DNA of 64,000 nucleotides from assembly GCA_009830035.1 (NCBI GenBank), contig SZZY01000003.1, positions 186,001 to 250,000 of the forward strand, given 5' to 3'. Each line of letters starts with the position of its first letter. The first letter of the stretch is position 1. Under the pieces are notes generated by a model. It saw only the letters and a program-made list of their open reading frames with translations, searched no databases and had not been told where the DNA came from. Both the position numbers and the translations under genes were made by a program. Source of the DNA: Pantoea sp. Eser. Lineage in GTDB: Bacteria; Pseudomonadota; Gammaproteobacteria; Enterobacterales; Enterobacteriaceae. Of the stretch, positions 30,731 through 41,540 are shown piece after piece.

Positions 30731-31456
30731 TCAGTGCAGAATTTTTGCGAGGAAGTCTTTGGCGCGGTCAGATTGCGGGTTATTAAAGAAGTCATCTTTG
30801 TTGGTGTCTTCGATAATTTTGCCTTCATCCATGAAGATCACGCGATTGGCGACTTTACGGGCGAAGCCCATTTCATGCGTCACCACCATCATCGTCATCC
30901 CTTCATGCGCCAGTTCAACCATCACATCCAGCACTTCGTTAATCATCTCGGGATCAAGTGCGGAGGTCGGTTCGTCAAACAGCACCGCAATCGGGTCCAT
31001 GCAGAGCGCGCGGGCAATCGACACACGCTGCTGCTGGCCGCCCGACAGCTGACCGGGAAACTTCTCGGCGTGCGCCGATAACCCCACCCGATTGAGCAGC
31101 TTCAGCCCTTTATCCCGCGCCGCGGCTTTATCACGATTCAGCACTTTCACCTGCGCCAGCACCAGATTATTGATAATGCCGAGGTGCGGAAACAGTTCGA
31201 AGTGCTGGAACACCATGCCGACCTTACTGCGTAGCTGGGCGGGATTGGTTTTTTTGTTGTTCACTTCGGTGCCGTTCACCGTGATAACCCCTTGCTGAAT
31301 CGGCTCCAGGCCGTTCACTGTTTTAATCAGGGTCGATTTACCGGAACCGGACGGTCAGCATACCACCACCACTTCACCTTTTTTAACCTCGGTAGAGCAG
31401 TCGGTCAGCACCTGAAAGTGACCATACCACTTAGAAACGTTTTTCAGGCTAATCAT
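30731..31456 (-). pseudogene. gltL: Glutamate/aspartate ABC transporter ATPase GltL, stop in the P-loop
   Basis: The full frame is colinear with GltL: MISLKNVSKWYGHFQ, then a TGA at 31355-31357 replacing the first Gly of Walker A (VVVVC-PSGSGKST), then [30 protein letters not shown] and VVTHEMGF, ending AKILH. This single nonsense codon removes all ATPase motifs from the first product; internal restart would give a protein without a P-loop. GltL powers GltIJK-dependent uptake of glutamate and aspartate. The gene follows gltK with no gap, and all four glt genes are damaged. Confidence 0.9.
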
Positions 31457-32134
31457 TTAAACCGTCCTTTTTCTTTTTAGATAACTGACCAGCAGTGACG
31501 CGCTCAGGCTGATAACGAAGTAGACCAGACCAGCAAACAGAACCATTTCAACCTAGGTACCGTCGCGTTCACCAATGGTGGACGCCGTCCGGAAGAAGTC
31601 CGCCAGGCTTAAGACATAGACCAGCGAGGTATCCTGAAACAGCACGATCTCCTGGGTCAGCAGCAGTGGCACCATGGCGCGAAACGCCTGTGGCAGGATA
31701 ATCAGTTTCATCGACTGCCACTGGGTCATGCCCAGCGCCAGGGCCGCGTTACCCTGACCGCGCGAAATACTGATGATGCCGGCGCGAATAATTTCGGAGT
31801 AATAGGCCGCTTCAAACAGCGAGAAGGCCACAATGGCGGAGATCAGGCGGATATCGGTTTTCGGCGATAATCCCAGCACCTGCTGCAGGAAACTCGGCAC
31901 CACCAGATAGAACCACAGCAGCACCATCACCAGCGGCACCGAGCGGAACAGGTTGACGTACAGTCTGGCGAACCAGCTGACCGGCTTGAGAGTCGACAGG
32001 CGCATCACCGCCAGCAGCGTGCCCCAGATAATACCTAATACCACTGCGGTAATGGTGATCTTGAAGGTGATCACCAGGCCGTTAAGCAGATAGGGCAGGC
32101 TGGGGGTAATTGAACTCCAGTCAAACTCGTACAT
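31457..32134 (-). pseudogene. gltK: Glutamate/aspartate ABC permease GltK, amber codon near the end
   Basis: A frame of 225 codons matching Glt[21 protein letters not shown] and helices with [21 protein letters not shown] single TAG at 31553-31555 interrupts [19 protein letters not shown] (expected Gln), removing the last helix, which otherwise continues to YLKRKRTV. The amber lies in CCTAGG, so one C-to-T change at CCCAGG explains it. This is the only lesion seen in gltK. Its start overlaps the gltJ stop. Confidence 0.88.
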
Positions 32135-32867
32135 TACTTGCCTCCCCCATTGCCAGGCAGACGCACTTTGCGTTCCACCAGGCTCATTAACAACATGATC
32201 ACCAGGTTAATCGCAATATAGGCCAGCGTAATGGCGGTGAAAGATTCATAGGCGTGTGCGGAGTAATCCAGCAGTTTGCCCGCCTGCGCCGCCATCCATA
32301 TCGACCAGACCGATAGTCGAAGCGATAGCGGAGTTCTTCACCAGGTTGAGCATTTCCAAGGTCATCGGCGGCACAATCACCCGATAGGCGTTTAGCAGCA
32401 GCACATAGCGGTAGGTCTGTGGCAGGGGTAAGCCCATCGCCAGACCGGCATTTTTTTGACCGCGCGGCAGTGACTGAATGGCGGCACGCACCTGCTCGCA
32501 GGCACGGGCGGCGGTAAACAGACCCAGGCAGACCACCGATGAGACGAAGAACTGAATGTTGGGGTCCAGCTCGGACTTAAACCACATGCCCACCAGTTCC
32601 GGCGCCACCCAGATACCAGAAGAAGAACTGCACAATCAGTGGAATGTTGCGAAACAGTTCGACATAGCAGGTGCCAATGGTCGCCAGCAGGCGATTAGGC
32701 ACGGTACGCAGAATGCCGAAAAGTGAACCTACGCAGAAGGCAATAATCCAGGCGCAACAGGAGACGGCAATCGTCACCTAAAAACCGGACCACAGCCAGC
32801 CGAGATAGGTCGTGTTACCGAACGGGGCCTGTTCGAGAAAAATGCCCCAGTTCCAATCGATACCCAT
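32134..32867 (-). pseudogene. gltJ: Glutamate/aspartate ABC permease GltJ, three lesions
   Basis: It starts MGIDWNWGIFLEQAPFGNTT. A TAG at 32778-32780 replaces Gln in WSGF-VTIAVSCCAWIIAF. A frameshift follows near 32612, after which VAPELVGMWFKSELDPNIQF is read in another frame. Near 32295 a 4-base tandem duplication (ATGGATGG) shifts the end again; the lost tail would read AAQAGKLLDYSAHAYESFTA to LPGNGGGK. No product could form the GltJK channel. Confidence 0.88.
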
Positions 32868-33022
32868 AACGAGCTCCGGTAAAAAAGGGTAGCTAAGCTA
32901 CCCTGAAGATTGATGAACGGCGTTTTCACTCCTGGACCAGGGGAACGACCCGGTTCAGTCAGTCTGTCCGCGCCGCGGTTTCAGCAATCGAGAGGGCAGC
33001 CAGGGCGCCCTTGTTATCGTTG

Positions 33023-33920
33023 TTAGTTCAGTGCCTTATCGTTCGGCGTTTTGAACAGCGCTTCCATGTCATCCGACAGTTCAAAGTTCATGTTCAGGTT
33101 CTTTGGTGGGATCGGCTGTTTGAACCAAGTGTCGAACCATTTTTCAGCCTAGCCTGAGGTCTGGGCTTTGGCGATGGTTTCATCCACTAAGGTTTTGAAC
33201 TGCGGATCGTCTTTACGCAGCATACAACCGTAAGCTTCTTTGGACTGCGGCGTGCCTAAGATCTCCCAGTTGTCGGGCTTTTTCGCTTTGGCGCGTTCAC
33301 CGGCCAGCAGCGCATCATCCATCATAAAGGCCACGGCACGGCCGGTTTCCAGTGTACGGAACGAGTCGCCATGATCCTTCGTGCTGATAATGCGCATCTC
33401 CAGTTTCTGCTCGTCGTTCAGTTTGTGTAAAAGCACTTGAGAGGTGGTCCCGGAGGTCACCACCACGGTTTTGCCTTTCAGGTCGGTGAAATCTTTGATC
33501 GGACCGCCTTTTTTCACCAGCAGACGGGTACCAATGACGAAAATGGTGTCAGAGAAGGCCGCCTGTTTCTGGCGCTCAAGGTTGTTGGTGGTGGATCCAC
33601 ACTCAAAATCGTAGGTGCCGTTTTGCAGCAGCGGGATACGGTTTTGCGAGGTAATCGGGATCATTTTGATCTGCAGATCAGGCTTGTTCAGCTTCGCTTT
33701 AATGGCGTCCACAATGGCAGCGGAAATAGGCCTGTGAATAGCCGACGACTTTTTGCTGGTTGTCATAATGAGAAAAGGGAACTGATGATTCGCGGAGCCC
33801 GACCACAATTACGCCGTTGTCATTGATCTTCTTCAGGGTGCCGATGAGATCTTCCGCCTGGGCCGCTCCCGCTGCTGCGCTGATCAGCAGAAGAGATAAT
33901 GCCACTTTGCGTAGTTGCAT
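33023..33920 (-). pseudogene. gltI: Glutamate/aspartate periplasmic binding protein GltI, two lesions
   Basis: A signal peptide (MQLRKVALSLLLISAAAGAAQA) leads into VGLRESSVPFSHYDNQQKVV. A one-base slip near 33722 moves the frame; the body then reads open (IDAIKAKLNKPDLQI-like sequence, GTYDFECGSTTNNLERQKQA, GRAVAFMMDDALLAGERAKA) until a TAG at 33149-33151 in QTSG-AEKWFDTWFKQPIPP. The expected end MNFELSDDMEALFKTPNDKA follows in the same frame. It was the high-affinity receptor for the GltJKL importer. Confidence 0.88.
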
Positions 33921-34311
33921 GTTCCAACTCCTTCGTATGGAAAATGCACAGGATATAACCTGTGCTGATTATGATGTTGTGTGTATTTCCTGATGCTTTC
34001 CTGGCTATCCCGTAGCGCAGCTGCGCGCAGAATAGTCACTAACATAGCGGATTGTTAACGCGATGAAACAAAAAAGTTTCTTTTTTGCGAGGTGATCCGC
34101 ACCAAAAAAAAGCAATTTTTTCTGCCTGCGCGCTAGCAGCGCAAGCGAAGCGATTATTTTGGTGCAACCGACCTGCTGTTAGCGTATGCAGTGCGCCTGT
34201 TTGCGAAAAACACTGAAATAATTAGCAATCATCGTGCCAGAAACGCGTCTCAGCGCGCTAACGCAGCAGAGTCTGCGGTGAGGGGAGGGGAAAATAACGG
34301 GACAAAGCGAT
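33921..34311. promoter_or_regulatory. Upstream region of the dead glt operon
   Basis: No gene is seen in these 390 bases. A GCACCAAAA at about 34090 and a TTTTGGTGC at about 34158 form an inverted pair some 60 bases apart, flanking an AT-rich stretch and a GCGCGCTAGCAGCGC imperfect palindrome. These may be leftover operator or leader elements. I could not identify a convincing promoter. Confidence 0.35.
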
Positions 34312-34336
34312 AAAAAAAGCGAAGCAGCCGCTTCGC
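34312..34336 (-). terminator. Rho-independent terminator of the lnt operon
   Basis: On the minus strand GCGAAGC and GCTTCGC pair around GGCT, followed by seven T residues. It starts about 17 bases after the lnt stop codon and would end the ybeZ-ybeY-corC-lnt transcript. Confidence 0.9.
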
Positions 34337-34352
34337 CTTTAAGCACGGTGAA

Positions 34353-35879
34353 TCAGCGTCGGCGACGCAGCATGGCCACTAGGGCGGCCAGCGCCGTCAG
34401 AATCCACACTGGCCAGACGCCCGCGTGCGCATAAGGGGTTTCACCGGTGGTCGGGACCACTTTGTCGGTTAACACCGCGCGACTGAACTGCGGCAGCATC
34501 TTCTCAACCTCGCCGCTGGCGTTAACCACCGCGGTCACGCCGTTGTTGGTGCTGCGTAACAGCGGACGGCCCAGCTCAAGTGCCCGCATCCGCGCCATCT
34601 GGAAATGCTGCCACGGGCCAATCGAGTGACCAAACCAAGCATCGTTAGAGACCGTCAGCAGGAAATTGGTGTCGGGATGGAAGTTGGCGCGCACCTGTTC
34701 ACCCAGCACAATCTCATAGCAGATGGCGCTGGTCAGGTTGTAGCCGGCCACCCTGAGCTGCGGCTGAAGGTAAGCGCCACGACTGAAGGCGGACATTGGC
34801 AGATCGAAGAACGGTGCCAGTGGGCGCAGCAGATCGGCCAGCGGAACAAACTCCCCAAACGGCACCAGGTGATTTTTCTGGTAGCGATTGCCGCTGAAGT
34901 AGTTATAAGGAGCATCGCCGCCTAACACGATCACCGTGTTGTAATCGTGATAGCGGTTCTGCTCGAGGCGCGAGTCGACGATGCCGGTCACCAGAGCACT
35001 GCCGCGCGCGCGCAGCAGCTCATCATCCAGTGAGCGCAGGAATGGCTGCTGATTACTTTCCAGATCGGTAATCGCTGATTCCGGCCAGATGATAATTGGG
35101 GTTTTGCCGATCAACGGCTGGCTGAGCCCGCTGTAAATGCGCGGTGTGTTCAGCAACTGTTGCGGGTCCCATTTCATCGACTGCGGAATGTTACCCTGTA
35201 CCAGCGCTACACTGACTGCACGGGCCGGTAACGGTTGAACCCACTGGACGTAGCGCAGCGGCCAGGGTAAGGCCAGCAGCAGCAGGGCCGCCACCAGGCT
35301 TTTCACATTGCGCTGTTGCAGGGCATACACCAGCAGGCCGGCGACTACCATCAGCAAAAAGGTAATGGTTTCCACACCGCCCAGCGGGGCCACACCTTTC
35401 AGCGGGCCATTGATCTGGCTATAACCAAACTGCAGCCACGGAAAGCCGGTGAGGATCCAGCCGCGCAGGAACTCGGTGATCTGCCATAACGCCGGGGCCG
35501 CCAGCGCGAGACGCCATAAGGTGGTGCGCGGCCACAGGCGATTGAGCAGCCCGGCAAACAGCGCCGGGTAGATCGCCAGATAGGCCGCCAGCAGCACCAC
35601 CAAAAAGACGTTCACCGGGCCGGGCATCCCACCAAAGGTCGCAATGCTGACGTAAACCCAGTTGATGCCGCTGCCGAACAGGCCAAAACCCCAGACGAAG
35701 CCAATCGCACTGGCCTGAGGGCTGGTGCGATTAAGGGTCAGAAGCTGTAAGCCGCACAGCGACAGCAGTGCGGCGGGCCAGAAATCGTAAGGAGAGAAGG
35801 CGAGGGTGCCAGACGCACCCGTTAATAAAACCAGCAGCAGGCGAACCCGCTGACGTGGGTAAAGTGAGGCTAAAGCCAT
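34353..35879 (-). CDS. lnt: Apolipoprotein N-acyltransferase
   Basis: The start at 35879 ([20 protein letters not shown]) gives 508 residues, close to E. coli Lnt; the longer open frame runs into corC. Six to eight N-terminal helices precede a nitrilase-like periplasmic domain with Glu in IIWPESAI, Lys in [15 protein letters not shown] and Cys in [12 protein letters not shown]. It adds the third acyl chain to lipoproteins and is essential. A silent CTA codon at 34379-34383 (CCTAG, fits former CCTGG) is one of the Dcm-type contexts. It follows corC by 4 bases. Confidence 0.95.
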   Translation of the reverse strand: MALASLYPRQRVRLLLVLLTGASGTLAFSPYDFWPAALLSLCGLQLLTLNRTSPQASAIGFVWGFGLFGSGINWVYVSIATFGGMPGPVNVFLVVLLAAYLAIYPALFAGLLNRLWPRTTLWRLALAAPALWQITEFLRGWILTGFPWLQFGYSQINGPLKGVAPLGGVETITFLLMVVAGLLVYALQQRNVKSLVAALLLLALPWPLRYVQWVQPLPARAVSVALVQGNIPQSMKWDPQQLLNTPRIYSGLSQPLIGKTPIIIWPESAITDLESNQQPFLRSLDDELLRARGSALVTGIVDSRLEQNRYHDYNTVIVLGGDAPYNYFSGNRYQKNHLVPFGEFVPLADLLRPLAPFFDLPMSAFSRGAYLQPQLRVAGYNLTSAICYEIVLGEQVRANFHPDTNFLLTVSNDAWFGHSIGPWQHFQMARMRALELGRPLLRSTNNGVTAVVNASGEVEKMLPQFSRAVLTDKVVPTTGETPYAHAGVWPVWILTALAALVAMLRRRR

Positions 35880-35883
35880 AAAC

Positions 35884-36765
35884 TTATTCGTCATCCAGTT
35901 GAGGTTGTGGCGAATTATCCGGAATAGTGACATGAACCTGGATGATACGGCGGCTGTCAGCCATCGCAACTTTGAACTGGTAACTTTCTATGTCGATGCT
36001 CTCACCGTGCGCGGGCAGATGGCCGAAGCCCTGCATCACCAGGCCACCAATGGTGTCGACTTCGTCATCGCTGAACTGGGTGCCGAACACTTCATTGAAA
36101 TCTTCAATCGCGGTTAACGCCCGCACCGTAAAGGTGTGGCGGTTAAGCTGACGGATATCACGATCTTCTTCATCGTCATACTCATCCTCAATCTCACCGA
36201 CGATCAGCTCCAGAATGTCTTCGATGGTGACCAGGCCGGAGACGCCGCCAAACTCATCGATCACAATCGCCATGTGGTAACGCTGAGAACGGAACTCTTT
36301 CAGCATCCGGTCTACGCGTTTGCTTTCAGGCACTACTACCGCCGGGCGCAGCACTTTCTCAATGCTGAACGGTTCAGATTCGCTGCTCATAAACGGCAGT
36401 AAATCTTTGGCCATCAGGATCCCTTCAACGTGATCTTTGTCTTCGCTGATCACCGGGAAGCGCGAATGTGCCGACTCGATAATCACATCCAGACACTCTT
36501 CGAGGTTCTGATTGCGTTTCAGGGTAATCATCTGCGAGCGCGGGATCATAATGTCACGCACGCGCTGCTCCGCAATATCCAGCACCCCTTCGAGCATGTC
36601 GCGGGTATCCTGGTCAATGAGGTCTTTATGATTTGAGTCGCGGATCAGCTCCAGTAGCTCATCACGGTTTTTCGGTTCACCGTGAAAAAGTTGGTTGATC
36701 AACAGGGAAAAGAATCCCTTTTTACTACTGGGTGCATCGCTGTTTTGAGAATGGTCGTCGCTCAT
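35884..36765 (-). CDS. corC: CBS-domain protein CorC/YbeX
   Basis: The 293 residues comprise an acidic N-terminus, two CBS domains ([20 protein letters not shown] and [20 protein letters not shown]) and a CorC_HlyC C-terminal domain with [20 protein letters not shown]. In Salmonella, CorC assists CorA-linked magnesium and cobalt efflux; in E. coli, YbeX also affects ribosome maturation, consistent with the neighbouring ybeY. The CBS pair probably binds adenine nucleotides. Intact. Confidence 0.93.
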   Translation of the reverse strand: MSDDHSQNSDAPSSKKGFFSLLINQLFHGEPKNRDELLELIRDSNHKDLIDQDTRDMLEGVLDIAEQRVRDIMIPRSQMITLKRNQNLEECLDVIIESAHSRFPVISEDKDHVEGILMAKDLLPFMSSESEPFSIEKVLRPAVVVPESKRVDRMLKEFRSQRYHMAIVIDEFGGVSGLVTIEDILELIVGEIEDEYDDEEDRDIRQLNRHTFTVRALTAIEDFNEVFGTQFSDDEVDTIGGLVMQGFGHLPAHGESIDIESYQFKVAMADSRRIIQVHVTIPDNSPQPQLDDE

Positions 36766-36845
36766 GGCGGTTTTTAAGGATCTCTCTGGTGAGGAATTAA
36801 CGCTGCCAGCGTAGCGCTGGCAGCAGGATAGCCGGAACCCGGAGG

Positions 36846-37319
36846 TCAGGCGTCTTCTTTCTCCGAAATGTACGGATCAGGATAACCAAGAGCAAGCATT
36901 ATCTCGGTCTCCAGTGACTCCATCTCTTCGGCTTCGTCGTCTTCAATATGGTCGTAGCCCAGCAGATGAAGCGTGCCGTGTACCACCATGTGTGCCCAGT
37001 GGGCCTCGGTGCTTTTGTGCTGCTCAGCCGCCTCCTGCTCGACCACCTGACGACAAATAATCAGGTCTCCGAGCAGCGGCAGTTCGATGCCGGGCGGCGC
37101 TTCAAACGGGAAAGATAGCACGTTGGTCGGTTTATCTTTACCGCGATAAGTCAGATTAAGCTCATGACTTTCCGCTTCATCAACCAGACGCACCGTCACT
37201 TCGCTTTCCGGCTGGAAAGGGGTGATCGCCGCTGACAGCCAGCGGTGAAACTGGCTTTCAGTGGGCAGATCGGCGCTGTTTTCACAGGCGATCTGCAGGT
37301 CAAGAATCACCTCGCTCAT
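36846..37319 (-). CDS. ybeY: Endoribonuclease YbeY (16S rRNA maturation)
   Basis: The 157-residue metalloprotein carries the zinc motif in [11 protein letters not shown], plus [20 protein letters not shown]. YbeY is a single-strand endoribonuclease needed for 16S rRNA 3'-end processing and 70S quality control. The start overlaps the original ybeZ stop (ATGA), now disturbed by the ybeZ frameshift. About 80 bases separate it from corC. Intact. Confidence 0.95.
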   Translation of the reverse strand: MSEVILDLQIACENSADLPTESQFHRWLSAAITPFQPESEVTVRLVDEAESHELNLTYRGKDKPTNVLSFPFEAPPGIELPLLGDLIICRQVVEQEAAEQHKSTEAHWAHMVVHGTLHLLGYDHIEDDEAEEMESLETEIMLALGYPDPYISEKEDA

Positions 37320-38394
37320 TTGCTCTCCTGCGTCACGCTCTGAGCGGCCAGCGCCTCGCGTTTACGCTCTTCCGCCTGCTGATCCGGCGCTTCTGATCGG
37401 CCGCTTCCCAGGCTTCATAGGCGGTAACGATACGGGCTACAACCGGATGGCGCACCACGTCTTCGCTGTGGAAGAAGTTGAAGCTGATCTCTTCCACTTC
37501 CCACAGCACTTCAATCGCATGACGCAGGCCCGATTTAACGTGGCGCGGCAGGTCGATCTGGGTAACGTCACCGGTGATCACCGCTTTAGAGTTAAAGCCG
37601 ATACGCGTCAGGAACATCTTCATCTGTTCGATGGTGGTGTTCTGGCTCTCATCGAGAATGATAAACGCGTCATTCAGGGTACAGCCACGCATGTAGGCCA
37701 GCGGAGCCACTTCAATCACGTTGCGCTCCATCAGCTTCTCAACCCGCTCAAAGCCGAGCATTTCGAACAGCGCGTCATACAGCGGACGCAGATAAGGGTC
37801 CACCTTCTGACTCAGATCGCCGGGCAAAAAGCCGAGTTTCTCGCCCGCTTCAACTGCCGGGCGGGTCAGTAGGATTCGGCGAATTTCCTGACGTTCCAGC
37901 GCATCGACCGCCGCCGCGACCGCCAGATAGGTTTTACCGGTCCCGGCCGGGTCAACACCAAACGTGATGTCATGGTCGAGCACGTTCGCGATGTACTGTG
38001 CTTGGCTTGGCGTGCGTGGCTTGATGACGCCGCGCTTGGTCTTGATATTGACCGCTTTGCCATACTCCGGCACGCTTTCGGCGGTCTGCTCCAGTACCCG
38101 GCTCTCTTTGATCGCCAGATGGATCTGGTCCGGCTCAATATCCGGAATGTCGCCGCGAACGGGTGCGGTATCTACATAGAGTGTTTTCAGAATGTCAGCC
38201 GCCGCATTCACGCAGAGTGCGCGCCCCACCAGATTAAAGACGTTGTCCCGACGGTTGATCTCAATACCCAGACGACGTTCAAGCTGTTTCACATTATCGT
38301 CAAATGGACCGCACAGTCTTTTCAGACGACGGTTATCGGCCGGTTCAAGGGCGATTTCACGAGTTTCGATATTCGAACGAATCCTTTGGGTCAC
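37316..38394 (-). pseudogene. ybeZ: PhoH-family ATPase YbeZ with damaged P-loop and shifted C-terminus
   Basis: The frame reads from MTQRIRSNIETREIALEPAD to a stop at 37333, with PhoH signatures IRRILLTRPAVEAGEKLGFL and FIILDESQNTTIEQMKMFLT. Three departures from the family are visible. The Walker A motif reads VDPAGTGKT where relatives have a Gly for this Asp. RG-TLNDAF has Cys (RGCTLND) where Arg is usual. A one-base slip near 37393 replaces the tail [15 protein letters not shown] with unrelated residues and moves the stop away from the ybeY start. All the lesions are mild, so activity is doubtful but not excluded; it could also be listed as a CDS. Confidence 0.65.
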
Positions 38395-38545
38395 TCAGGG
38401 CCAGTTATGAGGTGTGTCTGAAGCACCGTTGGGCTTAACCGGATGCACCATAACGAAATTATTTGTGCCGTAACGCCTGGGCGCAAGCTTAAGAAAAGAT
38501 ATTTGGGCGGCACTTTCAGAAACCAAGTGCAACAAAGTGAAATTG

Positions 38546-38570
38546 GCGGCAATGCGCGCAGCATTGCCGC
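38546..38570. terminator. Perfect 10-bp hairpin downstream of miaB
   Basis: GCGGCAATGC and GCATTGCCGC pair around a 5-base loop, 20 bases after the miaB stop and 150 bases before ybeZ. No T tract follows on either strand, so it may be an attenuator or an RNA-stability element between two co-transcribed genes and not a true terminator. Confidence 0.5.
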
Positions 38571-38590
38571 AAGTATGGCAGGCATCAAGG

Positions 38591-40009
38591 CTAGAACAGA
38601 CCTACGCCGATCTCGTTCTCTTTACGGGTACGGGCGATAACGGAAGCCGGGCTTCCTGCCATACGCAGTCCCATCTCTTCTTCGGTACGCACCAGTTTGC
38701 CGCGCAGCGAGTTGGTGTAGACGTCGACGATTTCTACATCAACGAACTTGCCGATCATCTCAGGCGATCCCTCAAAGTTCACCACCCGGTTCTTTTCGGT
38801 GCGACCAGAGACTTCCATCACGTTCTTACGGGAGATCCCTTCCACCAGGATACGCTGCACCGTGCCGAGCATCCGCCGGCTGATGGCCATCGCCTGCTGA
38901 TTGATGCGATCCTGCAGGATACACAGGCGCTGCTTTTTCTCTTCTTCGCTGACGTCATCCGGCAGGTCAGCCGCCGGGGTGCCCGGACGCGCAGAGTAGA
39001 TAAAGCTGAAGCTGACGTCGAAATTGACATCGGCAATCAGCTTCATGGTCTGTTCGAAATCCTGCTGGGTTTCACCCGGGAAGCCGATGATGAAGTCAGA
39101 ACTGATCTCGATATCCGGGCGCGCCGCGCGCAGCTTACGGATAATCGCCTTATACTCCAGCGCAGTGTGCGCCCGTTTCATCAGCGTCAGGATCCGGTCG
39201 GCACCGCTCTGGACCGGCAGGTGCAGGAAGCTCACCAGCTCCGGCGTATCGCGGTAAACCTCGATAATGTCATCGGTGAACTCAATCGGGTGGCTGGTGG
39301 TAAAGCGAATACGATCGATGCCGTCGATGGCCGCCACCAGGCGCAGCAGTTCAGCGAAGGTGCAGATGCCGCCATCAAAGGTGGCGCCGCGATAGGCGTT
39401 GACGTTCTGACCGAGCAGGTTAACTTCACGCACGCCCTGGGCCGCCAGCTGGGCAATCTCCAGCAGAATGTCGTCGCTCGGACGGCTGACCTCTTCACCG
39501 CGGGTATAAGGCACCACGCAGAAGGTACAGTACTTGTTGCAGCCTTCCATGATGGAGACGAAGGCGGTCGGACCTTCTGCACGCGGCTCAGGCAGACGGT
39601 CAAATTTTTCGATTTCCGGGAAGCTGATATCCACCACCGGGCTTTTGCTGCCGTGCACAGTGTTAATCATTTCCGGCAGACGGTGCAGGGTCTGCGGGCC
39701 GAAGACGATATTGACGCAGGGCGCACGCTGGCGAATGTTATCACCTTCCTGCGACGCCACGCAACCGCCGACGCCGATGATCAAATCCGGGTTAAGCTCT
39801 TTTAACTTTTTCCAGCGCCCCAACTGGTGGAAAACCTTCTCCTGCGCTTTCTCGCGAATAGAACAGGTGTTGAGCAGCAGGATATCCGCCTCTTCAGCGA
39901 CCTCGGTCAGCGTGTAGCCGTGCGTACTGTTCATCAGGTCAGACATCTTAGATGAATCATACTCATTCATCTGACATCCCCAGGTTTTGATATGCAGTTT
40001 TTTTGTCAT
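38591..40009 (-). CDS. miaB: tRNA-2-methylthio-N6-dimethylallyladenosine synthase
   Basis: The start at 40009 ([20 protein letters not shown]) matches E. coli; an ATG four codons upstream is also possible. The 472-residue product has the N-terminal UPF0004 domain with its three cysteines, the radical-SAM motif CNKYCTFC, and a C-terminal TRAM domain. It adds the methylthio group at A37 of tRNAs reading UNN codons. The gene ends in TAG, which shows that amber is still used as a normal terminator here. Intact. Confidence 0.95.
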   Translation of the reverse strand: MTKKLHIKTWGCQMNEYDSSKMSDLMNSTHGYTLTEVAEEADILLLNTCSIREKAQEKVFHQLGRWKKLKELNPDLIIGVGGCVASQEGDNIRQRAPCVNIVFGPQTLHRLPEMINTVHGSKSPVVDISFPEIEKFDRLPEPRAEGPTAFVSIMEGCNKYCTFCVVPYTRGEEVSRPSDDILLEIAQLAAQGVREVNLLGQNVNAYRGATFDGGICTFAELLRLVAAIDGIDRIRFTTSHPIEFTDDIIEVYRDTPELVSFLHLPVQSGADRILTLMKRAHTALEYKAIIRKLRAARPDIEISSDFIIGFPGETQQDFEQTMKLIADVNFDVSFSFIYSARPGTPAADLPDDVSEEEKKQRLCILQDRINQQAMAISRRMLGTVQRILVEGISRKNVMEVSGRTEKNRVVNFEGSPEMIGKFVDVEIVDVYTNSLRGKLVRTEEEMGLRMAGSPASVIARTRKENEIGVGLF

Positions 40010-40181
40010 CGAACTAGCCATTGATTGAGTGCAGTGGAGGCAGGGCGCGTATTGTAATGGTTTGATGCTGCTGTGACCAGCCTAAGGGCTTTTCTGATCG
40101 TGCCACTATTTTTCCGGTACACTTTGCTTCAATCAGACCCGTGTTGAACAGGCTGGCGGGAAAAGAAGAAGGATATAAGCA

Positions 40182-41345
40182 ATGCAGGATAACCAGTTTG
40201 ATGTGGTGATCGGCGGTGGTGGCATGGTCGGTGCCGCGCTGGCGTGTGGGCTGACGCAGCAGCAGTTCCGCGTAGCGGTGATTGAGCGCGCCGAGCCGGC
40301 CCCTTTTGCGGCGGAGAGCGATCCCGATCTGCGGATCTCGGCCATCGGCTCGTCATCGGTAGCGTTACTAAAGCAGCTTAACGTCTGGTCGCGGGTTGAG
40401 GCGATGCGATGCGCACCGTATCGCAAGCTGGAAACCTGGGAGTGGCAAACCGCGCAGGTCAGCTTCGATGCCGCCTCGCTCGGGCTGCCGGAACTGGGCT
40501 TTATGGTGGAAAACAGCGTGCTGCAACGAGCACTGTGGGAAGAGATGCAGGTGCTGGGTGTTACGCCGGCCACGCTGGAGAACCTGCAGCAGGAGAATGG
40601 CGGCTGGCGTGTCGACCTGAGCGGCGGCGAGACGCTGCATACCCGGCTGGTGGTGGGCGCAGATGGCGCTAACTCTCAGGTGCGGCAGATGGCGGGGATT
40701 GGCATCCACGGCTGGAGCTATGCGCAGTCCTGCCTGCTGATCAGCGTCACCTGTGAACATCCGGCAGGCGATGCCACCTGGCAACATTTCACTCCGCAGG
40801 GGCCACGCGCCTTTCTGCCGCTGTATGACAACCGCGCCTCACTGGTGTGGTATGACGCACCTGCGCGGATACGCCAGCTGCAGGCGATGGCGCTGCCTCA
40901 GCTGGAGAAAGAGATTGCCAGCCACTTCCCGGCGCGTCTGGGGAGGTTTAAAGCACATGCTGCGGGGGGATTCCCGCTGGTGCGGCGTCATGCAGCGCGT
41001 TACGTGCTGCCAGGACTGGCGCTGGTGGGCGATGCGGCACACACCATCAACCCGCTGGCGGGGCAGGGCGTTAACCTCGGTTACCGCGATATTGATGCGT
41101 TGATCGAGGTGCTGGTGAGCGCGCGCGGTGCGGCGGAAGACTGGGCGGCTGAGCGGATATTGCAGCGCTATCAGCGTCAGCGTCGCACCGACAATACGCT
41201 GATGCAGGGCGGGATGGATCTGTTCTATTTCGCCTTCAGCAACCAGCTGGCACCGCTGCGTTTTGCGCGTAATCTTGGGTTGATGGCCGCCGAACATTCC
41301 GGGGTGCTGAAGCGTCAGGTGTTGCGCTATGCGCTGGGATTGTAA
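40182..41345 (+). CDS. ubiF: 2-octaprenyl-3-methyl-6-methoxy-1,4-benzoquinol hydroxylase
   Basis: A 387-residue flavin monooxygenase. The dinucleotide-binding motif is VVIGGGGMVGAALACG, the DG motif is VVGADGANSQVR, and the second FAD motif is LVGDAAHTINPLAGQGVNLG. Position between miaB and the Gln/Met/Leu tRNA cluster identifies it as UbiF, which hydroxylates the ubiquinone ring at C6 in aerobic growth. The start is preceded by AAGAAGGA. Intact. Confidence 0.93.
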   Translation: MQDNQFDVVIGGGGMVGAALACGLTQQQFRVAVIERAEPAPFAAESDPDLRISAIGSSSVALLKQLNVWSRVEAMRCAPYRKLETWEWQTAQVSFDAASLGLPELGFMVENSVLQRALWEEMQVLGVTPATLENLQQENGGWRVDLSGGETLHTRLVVGADGANSQVRQMAGIGIHGWSYAQSCLLISVTCEHPAGDATWQHFTPQGPRAFLPLYDNRASLVWYDAPARIRQLQAMALPQLEKEIASHFPARLGRFKAHAAGGFPLVRRHAARYVLPGLALVGDAAHTINPLAGQGVNLGYRDIDALIEVLVSARGAAEDWAAERILQRYQRQRRTDNTLMQGGMDLFYFAFSNQLAPLRFARNLGLMAAEHSGVLKRQVLRYALGL

Positions 41346-41421
41346 ATCAGACTGATGGTGTTATGCGGCTCGTGATAAGGCGGGCCGCTACAATACCGGC
41401 AGCTGACCGGAAAGCACAAAA

Positions 41422-41452
41422 ACAACAAAGCCCGCTTTTGCGGGCTTTGTTG
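41422..41452. terminator. Bidirectional terminator between ubiF and the tRNA operon
   Basis: ACAACAAAGCCCGC and GCGGGCTTTGTTGT pair perfectly over 14 bp around TTTT, with T or A tracts on both sides. It serves the tRNA operon (-) and probably ubiF (+). Confidence 0.9.
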
Positions 41453-41459
41453 TGCAATT

Positions 41460-41534
41460 TGGCTGGGGTGCAGGGATTCGAACCCCGGAATGCTGGTATC
41501 AGAAACCAGTGCCTTACCGCTTGGCGACACCCCA
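41460..41534 (-). tRNA. glnX: tRNA-Gln (anticodon CTG)
   Basis: The 75-base cloverleaf with encoded CCA starts TGGGGTG and ends CACCCCAGCCA. The anticodon loop is TTTCTGATA, and the T arm is CGGGG-TTCGAAT-CCCTG with one G-T pair. All stems pair. E. coli has two tandem CTG copies here (glnX, glnV); only one is seen. Confidence 0.95.
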
Positions 41535-41540
41535 ATAATA

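Noticed and set aside
34080..34170. Sigma-54 promoter for gltI
   Set aside because: A TTGGTGC...CTCGCA stretch was considered, but the GG-to-GC spacing is wrong for a -24/-12 promoter.
38537..39805. 422-codon open frame opposite miaB
   Set aside because: It is the antisense shadow of miaB, rich in His, Arg and Gln with no recognisable domain. Similar long shadows opposite dacA, mrdA and pgm were left out for the same reason.
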